Positions 58,895-64,000 of a stretch of DNA of 64,000 nt are shown piece after piece. The stretch spans positions 2,666,001-2,730,000 of the forward strand of contig CAWCAC010000002.1 in assembly GCA_963793415.1 (NCBI GenBank). The letters run 5' to 3'. Below the pieces are notes generated by a model. The model was not told the DNA's origin, did no database searches, and worked only from the letters and a program-made list of their open reading frames with translations. Each line of letters starts with the position of its first letter. The first letter of the stretch is position 1. This DNA is from CAXMST01 sp963793415 (GTDB lineage Bacteria > Actinomycetota > Thermoleophilia > Solirubrobacterales > 70-9). The translations under genes and the position numbers were made by a program.

Positions 58895-59863
58895 TTACCA
58901 CCAGATGGTGGAATCGACGTTCTCGAGCTCTTCGTAAGACTTCGTGTAGACACCCGAGGAGAGGTACTTCCAGCCATCGTCGGGAACGAGGAAGACGACA
59001 TTGCCGCCGTCGAGCTCACCGGCGATACGGGCGGCGACGTAGGCGATCGCGCCCGAGGAGACGCCCGCGAACAGGCCCTCCTCGTGCAGCAGCTTCTGGG
59101 TCCAGCGGATCGCGTTCTCGTTGCTGACCATGATCTTGCGGTCGAGGATCGAGAGGTCGATGATCGGCGGAATGAAGCCGTCGTCGAGCGAGCGCAGGCC
59201 GGAGACGTCCTCCCCCTGCATCGGCTCGGAGGCGACGATCTTCGTCTCCGGGTCGTGCTCCTTGAAGCGGCGGCCGTTGCCCATCAGGGTGCCGCCGGTC
59301 CCGAGACCGCCGACGAAAGCGGTGACCTCATCGAGCTCTTCGAGGATCTCGAGCGCCGTGCCGTTGTAGTGGGCGTCCGGATTGGCGTTATTGCCGTACT
59401 GGTACGGCATGTAGACGGAGGCGTCCTTTTCGGCCATATCCAGTGCCAGCTCGACCGCCCCGTTGGAACCCTTGGCGCCTTCCGAGTAGACGATCTCGGC
59501 TCCGTACATGCGCAGCAGCGCCGTCCGCTCCTCGGTGACGTTGTCGGGCATCACGGCCACGAACGGGTAGCCCTTGCGACGGCAGATCATCGCCAGCGCG
59601 ATGCCGGTGTTGCCGGACGTCGGCTCCATCACCTTCTGTCCCGGGGCGATCAGACCCTCGGCCTCGGCCTTGTCGATCATCGACTTGGCGACCCGATCCT
59701 TGACCGAGCCGGTCGGATTGTGCCCCTCGAGCTTCGCGTAGATCCGCACGTTGGGCTTCGGCGAAAGCCGGGGCAGCTCGACGAGCGGCGTGTTGCCGAT
59801 CGACTCGAGGATGTTCTCGAAGCGCCCCCCGCAGGGACGGTTCAGAAGTTCTCCGGGTGCCAC
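58895..59863 (-). CDS. cysM: Cysteine synthase (CysM-like, PLP-dependent)
   Basis: 322 residues from GTG 59863, chosen because a -10 hexamer ends 7 nt upstream. I-G-N-T-P-L-V-E-L, then E-G-H-N-P-T-G-S-V-K-D-R with the PLP lysine near residue 53, S-G-N-T-G-I-A-L near 83, G-L-G-T-G-G-T near 187 and S-S-G-A near 270 are all in place. The C-terminus ends D-S-T-I-W-W; an extended hydrophobic end closing the active site is typical of mycobacterial CysM. Makes cysteine from O-phosphoserine or O-acetylserine, perhaps with a sulfur carrier protein. Confidence 0.9.
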   Translation of the reverse strand: MAPGELLNRPCGGRFENILESIGNTPLVELPRLSPKPNVRIYAKLEGHNPTGSVKDRVAKSMIDKAEAEGLIAPGQKVMEPTSGNTGIALAMICRRKGYPFVAVMPDNVTEERTALLRMYGAEIVYSEGAKGSNGAVELALDMAEKDASVYMPYQYGNNANPDAHYNGTALEILEELDEVTAFVGGLGTGGTLMGNGRRFKEHDPETKIVASEPMQGEDVSGLRSLDDGFIPPIIDLSILDRKIMVSNENAIRWTQKLLHEEGLFAGVSSGAIAYVAARIAGELDGGNVVFLVPDDGWKYLSSGVYTKSYEELENVDSTIWW

Positions 59864-59870
59864 TTCAGTA

Positions 59871-59876
59871 AGTGTA
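59871..59876 (-). promoter_or_regulatory. -10-like hexamer TACACT before cysM
   Basis: On the minus strand TACACT ends 7 nt before the GTG start at 59863; no Shine-Dalgarno sequence. Leaderless start is likely. Confidence 0.5.
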
Positions 59877-59997
59877 GTGAAGGATCGTCCCCGGTACGCG
59901 AATCTGCACCCCGGCCGCAAGGTGGTTAGGGTCTCGGGATCGCGGTCGGGGGTGCCTGGCCGCCAGGCAACTCTCTAAGGAAGGGACTCATCCCATC

Positions 59998-60834
59998 ATG
60001 AGTAAGACTCGTCTATGGAGTCTGCTGGTACTCATCGTCGGGCTTCTGGCCACCGCAGTGGTGGCCGGATGCGGCGACGATGACGACAGCACCAGCTCCG
60101 ACTCGACCACGGCGTCCGGTGACGTCACGACGATCACCGAAGGCACGCTCAGCGTCGGCACCGATACCCCGTACCCGCCGTTCGAGATCGGCCAGCCGCC
60201 GGAGATCAGCGGCTTCGACATCGAGGTCGTCAACGCGATCGCCGAGGAGCTCGGCCTGACGCCGGAGTACACGGATACGTCGTTCGACACGATCTTCCGT
60301 GACACCGCCGCCGGCCAGTTCGATCTCGCCGCCGCCGCCTCGACGATCACGCCGGCCCGCGAGAAGGTCGTTGCCTTCTCCGATCCGTACTACGAGTCCC
60401 AGCAGGCGCTCGTCGTGGCCGAGGGGTCCGACATCGCATCGGTCGAGGACCTGAGCGGCGCCATCGTCGGTGCCCAGGACGCGACCACCGGTGAGACCTA
60501 CGCCAACGACGAGACCGACGCCTCCGAGGTCCGCGGGTTCCCCGAGGGCCCCGACGCGATCGCGGCCGTCGCCACCGGCCAGGTCGACGCGGCAATCATC
60601 GACCAGCCGGTCGCTGTCGACGCCGTCGAGAAGCAGGGCGGCATCGAGATCGCTGCGGAGATCCCGACCGAGGAGTTCTACGGCTTTGCGATGCCGCAGG
60701 ACAACACCGGTCTCCAGGACGGCGTCAACGAGGCGCTCGCAACGATCGCCGAGAACGGCACGCTCGCCGACCTGTACGAGGAGTACTTCCAGTCGGAGCC
60801 GCCGCAGGCGGTTCTCGAAGGACTCGGCCAGTAG
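59998..60834 (+). CDS. Polar amino acid ABC transporter, substrate-binding lipoprotein
   Basis: 278 residues. Lipobox V-V-A-G-C (Cys25) after a hydrophobic signal; an Asp/Ser/Thr linker follows. The SBP_bac_3 fold starts with G-T-L-S-V-G-T-D-T-P-Y-P-P-F-E, then G-F-D-I-E-V-V-N-A-I-A, F-D-L-A-A-A-A-S-T-I-T, R-E-K-V-V-A-F-S-D-P-Y-Y. Binds a polar amino acid (glutamine/glutamate/arginine type). AAGGAAGG precedes the ATG. Followed by two hairpins and then the permease and ATPase, so its mRNA can be more abundant than theirs. Confidence 0.92.
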   Translation: MSKTRLWSLLVLIVGLLATAVVAGCGDDDDSTSSDSTTASGDVTTITEGTLSVGTDTPYPPFEIGQPPEISGFDIEVVNAIAEELGLTPEYTDTSFDTIFRDTAAGQFDLAAAASTITPAREKVVAFSDPYYESQQALVVAEGSDIASVEDLSGAIVGAQDATTGETYANDETDASEVRGFPEGPDAIAAVATGQVDAAIIDQPVAVDAVEKQGGIEIAAEIPTEEFYGFAMPQDNTGLQDGVNEALATIAENGTLADLYEEYFQSEPPQAVLEGLGQ

Positions 60835-60841
60835 GCAATGC

Positions 60842-60859
60842 GGCCCTCTTCCGAGGGCC
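60842..60859 (+). terminator. First intercistronic hairpin
   Basis: GGCCCTC-TTCC-GAGGGCC, a 7-bp stem with a 4-nt loop, begins 8 nt after the binding-protein stop. Confidence 0.55.
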
Positions 60860-60873
60860 AGATCGCATGAACG

Positions 60874-60901
60874 ACGAGGGGCGCCACGCGGCGCCCCTCG
60901 T
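60874..60901 (+). terminator. Second intercistronic hairpin
   Basis: ACGAGGGGCGCC (60874-60885) and GGCGCCCCTCGT (60890-60901) form a perfect 12-bp stem with the 4-nt loop ACGC. Partial terminator or 3' stabiliser between binding protein and permease; no T-tract. Confidence 0.7.
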
Positions 60902-60922
60902 TCGTGCATAGAGTGATGCCCA

Positions 60923-61663
60923 GTGGACTACATCCTCGAGTACTACTTCGACTTCGGACTCATGGGCGACGAGTTCGGGTTCGTCCTCGACGGCTTCGTC
61001 GTCACGCTCAAGCTCTCGATCTACGGTGGCATCCTCGCACTCGCCTGGGGCCTGATTCTCGCCGTCCTCAGGCAGCTGCCCGGTCGCGCAACGGCACCGG
61101 TCCGTTGGCTGGTCATCGGCTACATCGACGTTTTCCGCGGCGTGCCACTCCTGCTCGTCCTCCTGCTCGTCAACGGCTCGCTCTCGGCGTTCGCCTTCCA
61201 GGGCGTCCTCCCGCGCGAAATAGCGACCCCAGAGTGGCTGGGCGAGAGCTCGCTCTTCTGGCACGGCATTCTCGCCCTGACCTTGACCTACGGCGCCTAC
61301 ATGGCGGAGGTCTACCGGGCCGGGATCGAGGCCGTCCCGAGCGGGCAAATGGAGGCGGCGCGCTCGATCGGGATGAGCCACGGCCAGGCGATGCGTTACG
61401 TGATCGTCCCGCAGGCCATCCGCAAGGTGATCCCGCCTCTCCTCAACGACTACATCGCCCTCATGAAGGACACTTCCCTGATCAGCGTGCTCGGTGTCGT
61501 TGAGGTCGTCCAGGCGGGCCGTGATGTCCAGTCCGAATTCTTCAACGGCTCCGGGCTGGTCCTCGGCGCCCTCCTCTTCCTGGTCGTCACGATCCCGCTC
61601 GCCCGCTTCGTCGACATCCTGATCGCCAAACAGCAGGCGCAGTACCAGCGAGGAGTCGCATGA
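60923..61663 (+). CDS. Polar amino acid ABC transporter permease
   Basis: 246 residues, five or so membrane helices (HisM/GlnP family). F-V-V-T-L-K-L-S near residue 25 is the usual start of the permease fold; D-V-F-R-G-V-P-L near 72 and the EAA loop E-A-A-R-S-I-G-M-S near 148 with I-P-P-L-L-N-D-Y are diagnostic. GTG start. The stop overlaps the ATPase start (ATGA). Confidence 0.92.
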   Translation: MDYILEYYFDFGLMGDEFGFVLDGFVVTLKLSIYGGILALAWGLILAVLRQLPGRATAPVRWLVIGYIDVFRGVPLLLVLLLVNGSLSAFAFQGVLPREIATPEWLGESSLFWHGILALTLTYGAYMAEVYRAGIEAVPSGQMEAARSIGMSHGQAMRYVIVPQAIRKVIPPLLNDYIALMKDTSLISVLGVVEVVQAGRDVQSEFFNGSGLVLGALLFLVVTIPLARFVDILIAKQQAQYQRGVA

Positions 61664-62430
61664 GCGAGACCGCGCCCGTCCCCGATTACTCGGGCCCGAT
61701 GCTGAAGCTCGCAGGCGTGCAGAAGAGCTTCGGCAGCCTCCGAGTCCTCGACGGGCTCGATCTCGAGGTGAGCCGCGGTGAGGTGGTGTGCGTGATCGGT
61801 CCGTCCGGCTCCGGTAAGAGCACACTCCTGCGCTGCATCAACCTGCTTTCTCCACCCGAGGCGGGAACGATCGAGCTCGAGGGCAAGGCGATCACCGGCA
61901 AGGGCAACGAAGGCCTCGACTTCGTCCGCCGCCGCGTCGGCATGGTCTTCCAGCAGTTCAATCTGTTTCCGCACAAGACGGCTATCGAGAACGTGACGAT
62001 CGGGCCGGAGAAGGTGCTGAATCGCAAGCGGGGCGAGTGCCGCTCCCGAGCCGAGGAGCTGCTCGAGCGGGTCGGCATGTCCGAGAAGGTGAACGAGTAT
62101 CCGGAGCGACTCTCAGGCGGTCAGCAGCAGCGCGTTGCGATCGCGCGGGCGCTGGCGATGGACCCGCACGTGATCCTCTTCGACGAGGTGACCAGCGCGC
62201 TCGACCCCGAGCTCGTCAAGGAGGTTCTCGACGTGATGCGGGAGCTCGCCGACGAGGGCATGACGATGATCGTCGTCACCCATGAGATCGGCTTCGCCCG
62301 CGACGTCGCCAGCCGGGTCGTGTTCATGGACGCCGGCGTTGTCGTCGAGGAGGGGCCGCCGGCCGAGGTGCTCGAGAACCCGCGCCACGAGCGCACCCAG
62401 CGCTTCCTCGGGCTCGTCCTCGACACCTGA
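61660..62430 (+). CDS. Polar amino acid ABC transporter ATP-binding protein
   Basis: 256 residues. Walker A G-P-S-G-S-G-K-S-T near residue 48, Q-loop V-F-Q-Q-F-N-L-F-P, ABC signature L-S-G-G-Q-Q-Q-R near 149, Walker B V-I-L-F-D-E-V-T-S near 168 and the switch histidine in V-V-T-H-E near 207. GlnQ/HisP type. Completes a three-gene importer. Confidence 0.95.
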   Translation: MSETAPVPDYSGPMLKLAGVQKSFGSLRVLDGLDLEVSRGEVVCVIGPSGSGKSTLLRCINLLSPPEAGTIELEGKAITGKGNEGLDFVRRRVGMVFQQFNLFPHKTAIENVTIGPEKVLNRKRGECRSRAEELLERVGMSEKVNEYPERLSGGQQQRVAIARALAMDPHVILFDEVTSALDPELVKEVLDVMRELADEGMTMIVVTHEIGFARDVASRVVFMDAGVVVEEGPPAEVLENPRHERTQRFLGLVLDT

Positions 62431-62505
62431 CCCCGGGGCCCCGCCACGCCGTGACGGTTCCCTGTTGCGGAGCCGATCACCCGAAGCTATCTTCGCCCCT
62501 CGCCC

Positions 62506-63609
62506 GTGTCCCCGCGACCGTTTCCGCAAGCCCGCCGGGCTGTACTGCTCGGCGCAGTTCTGGCCATCCTCGCCGCCGTCGTCCTGGCGCCGGGATCGCT
62601 GCCGAGGGCGTCGGCGGCCCTTTCCGCCGGCGTCCCGAAGACGTTCTTCGGGGTCAGCGGCCGCCATCTCGACAACATGGACTTCGACGACCTCGAAGCG
62701 GCCGGCGTCGGCACCTACCGGACGCTGTTCAACTTCCGCAATATCAAGCGCCGGCCCGGCGGTGGCTACGACTGGGAGCACTACGACAGGCTGATCGGGC
62801 GGATGGCGGCTCGGGAGATCCGCGTACTGCCGCTGCTCTACGGAACCCCGAGCTGGATCTACCGCTTCCGCACGGTGCCGCCGATCTACAACGCCCGCGC
62901 CCGTGAGGCCTGGTCGCGCCTGCTGGTCCATCTGACCGACCGCTACGGGCCGGGCGGGACCTTCTGGCGACTCAACCCGTTGATCCCCTACCGCCCGATC
63001 ACCACCTGGCAGATCTGGAACGAACCAAACAGCCCGCGCTTCTGGGCGACGGGTCCGGACCCCGGCGACTACGCGCGGCTGCTGCGGCTGTCGGTCGCCT
63101 CGATCCAGCGGATCGATCCCCGGGCGACGATCGTCAGCGCCGGGCTCATCGCCAACCCACGCGCCCTCGGCTCGATTCCCGGCGACATGTTCCTGCGCAG
63201 ACTCGCCGCCTCGGGAGTTGTGCGGGAGATCGTCGATGCCTGGGGATACCACCCCTACGGACGGGACGCCTCCGACGTCCGGGCCGAGCTCCGGGACGCG
63301 CGCGTCGCGCTGCGAGCCGAGGGCGAGGGAACGGTGCCGATCTGGGTGACCGAGGTCGGCTGGGGATCGGACTCGCTGATCGACAAGATCCTGCTGAAGA
63401 CGCCACAGGGCCAGGCGCAGGCTCTACGAGAGACCTACGCAATGGCGCTCGAGCGACGCAAGAAGCTCGGGATCGAGCGGATGCTCTGGTACTACTGGCG
63501 CGACCAGCCCGACCCCTTCTGCAGCTGGTGCCGTTCGGCCGGGCTGCTCGAGCGTTCGCACCGGCGTAAGCCCGCGTTCGTCGCCTTTCGCACCCTGACC
63601 GGCAGCTGA
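62506..63609 (+). CDS. Secreted glycoside hydrolase-like protein (clan A, GH39-like)
   Basis: 367 residues with a signal/anchor (A-V-L-L-G-A-V-L-A-I-L-A-A-V-V-L-A) . The TIM-barrel core has the acid/base in I-W-N-E-P-N near residue 171 and the nucleophile in V-T-E-V-G-W-G near 283, the clan GH-A arrangement; G-V-G-T-Y-R-T-L-F-N-F near 70 and H-P-Y-G near 248 fit as well. Likely cleaves a polysaccharide outside the cell, perhaps in exopolysaccharide turnover, since a GT2 glycosyltransferase follows. GTG start; L-L-E-R-S-H-R-R-K-P at the end. Family number uncertain. Confidence 0.75.
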   Translation: MSPRPFPQARRAVLLGAVLAILAAVVLAPGSLPRASAALSAGVPKTFFGVSGRHLDNMDFDDLEAAGVGTYRTLFNFRNIKRRPGGGYDWEHYDRLIGRMAAREIRVLPLLYGTPSWIYRFRTVPPIYNARAREAWSRLLVHLTDRYGPGGTFWRLNPLIPYRPITTWQIWNEPNSPRFWATGPDPGDYARLLRLSVASIQRIDPRATIVSAGLIANPRALGSIPGDMFLRRLAASGVVREIVDAWGYHPYGRDASDVRAELRDARVALRAEGEGTVPIWVTEVGWGSDSLIDKILLKTPQGQAQALRETYAMALERRKKLGIERMLWYYWRDQPDPFCSWCRSAGLLERSHRRKPAFVAFRTLTGS

Positions 63610-63643
63610 CGCGCCGTGCGGGCGGCGCCGGGTCGCGCCCGTC

Positions 63644-63649
63644 TAGCGT
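63644..63649 (+). promoter_or_regulatory. -10-like hexamer TAGCGT, leaderless start
   Basis: TAGCGT ends 7 nt before ATG 63657; no Shine-Dalgarno sequence. Confidence 0.4.
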
Positions 63650-63656
63650 TCGGACG

Positions 63657-64000
63657 ATGAGCCCGCCCGCCCTCGACGTCGTGATCGTCTCCTACCGCTC
63701 GCGGGAGCTGCTTGGCCGCTGTCTCGAGTCGCTGCACGAGCACCCCGCTCCGGGCGGCATGACGGTCACGGTCGTCGACAACGCCAGCGGCGACGGAACG
63801 GCGGAGCAGGTCGTCGCCGAGCACCCCTGGGTGACTGTGCTACCCCAAGCCGAGAACCTCGGCTTCGGGGCCGCCACCAATATCGGCATCCGGCACGGCT
63901 CCGCCCCCTTCGTCCTCGCCCTCAATCCCGACGCCGCAATCGAGGCCGACACCCTCCCGGTCCTGCTCGAGTTGATCGAGCAGGACCCGCTGATTGGCTG
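63657..64000 (+). CDS. GT2-family glycosyltransferase, N-terminal part
   Basis: The frame is open to the window end; 114 residues are visible. D-V-V-I-V-S-Y-R-S near residue 6, V-D-N-A-S-G-D-G-T near 40 and L-N-P-D-A near 94 (nucleotide-sugar Asp region) match the rhamnosyltransferase-like GT-A group (WbbL type). Probably adds a sugar in cell-envelope polysaccharide synthesis. Start ATG 63657 follows a -10 hexamer. Confidence 0.85.
   Translation, partial: MSPPALDVVIVSYRSRELLGRCLESLHEHPAPGGMTVTVVDNASGDGTAEQVVAEHPWVTVLPQAENLGFGAATNIGIRHGSAPFVLALNPDAAIEADTLPVLLELIEQDPLIG

Overview
The window is one continuous stretch of very GC-rich chromosome (roughly 70 % GC by eye) with densely packed genes on both strands, many GTG and TTG starts, ATGA/GTGA overlaps, an actinobacterial-type LexA box (GAAC-N4-GTTC) and an Rv2578c-type radical SAM protein. 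Together with the gene content (LtrA-like protein, Ccm-type cytochrome c maturation with a cysteine-type CcmE, RlpA-like protein behind a c-di-AMP riboswitch) this points to a deep-branching Actinobacteriota lineage; Thermoleophilia/Solirubrobacterales is my best guess, by inference only. No prophage, insertion sequence, CRISPR array or rRNA was seen.

Region 1-5.5 kb is a catabolic cassette resembling gamma-glutamylated amine breakdown: amino acid permease (cut by the window edge), a glutamine synthetase-like ligase, a PuuD-like gamma-glutamyl hydrolase, an aldehyde dehydrogenase broken by about six frame changes, an SDR dehydrogenase, and a convergent glutamine amidotransferase that itself carries a compensated frameshift. 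At 6.1-8.5 kb a divergent SucC/SucD-like CoA ligase pair is translationally coupled to a small ferredoxin-like Fe-S protein. At 8.6-14.3 kb lie an epimerase, a LexA-box radical SAM gene, a secreted protein, an acyl-CoA synthetase and an MFS transporter. At 14.4-16.6 kb a ring-cleaving dioxygenase and a carboxylesterase sit divergently from a MarR regulator, the layout of mhq quinone-stress loci, with a perfect 11-bp inverted repeat between them.

At 16.6-26.8 kb are a DUF255 thioredoxin-fold protein, a decayed cupredoxin/DUF1800 junction, a SnoaL-like protein, a GT4 glycosyltransferase, a GSI glutamine synthetase, a Cys-less AhpD-like protein with a clear promoter and operator, the ydaO c-di-AMP riboswitch with an RlpA-like gene, an SDR, RNase P RNA with a 12-bp terminator, and the autoregulated lexA with a zinc-ribbon partner. 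At 27-37 kb follow tRNA-Leu, an LtrA-like protein, an operon ccmE-ccmF-ccmI-like-secG-solute binding protein, an SDR, TfoX-like protein, tRNA-Gly, SprT-like protein, a Baeyer-Villiger-type monooxygenase, and the ccmG/ccmH pair.

At 37-50 kb are a large secreted protein, an orphan sensor kinase, a roadblock-like small gene set, a CDF metal exporter, rdgB-rph, a solitary Flp-type pilin, a giant 1060-residue coiled-coil protein ending in a helix-hairpin-helix domain (the most interesting uncharacterised protein here), an HDAC-family deacetylase and nadB. At 50-64 kb lie a zinc-knuckle protein, hydantoinase/oxoprolinase A and B, a DUF1802 protein, a sulfatase, a degenerate metalloprotease-like protein, a cysM-JAMM-DUF2007 operon lacking the sulfur carrier, a complete polar amino acid ABC transporter with tandem hairpins behind its binding protein, a glycoside hydrolase-like secreted protein and a truncated GT2 gene. 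A recurring architecture is a TANNNT-type -10 hexamer 6-7 nt before the start codon with no Shine-Dalgarno, suggesting frequent leaderless transcription.
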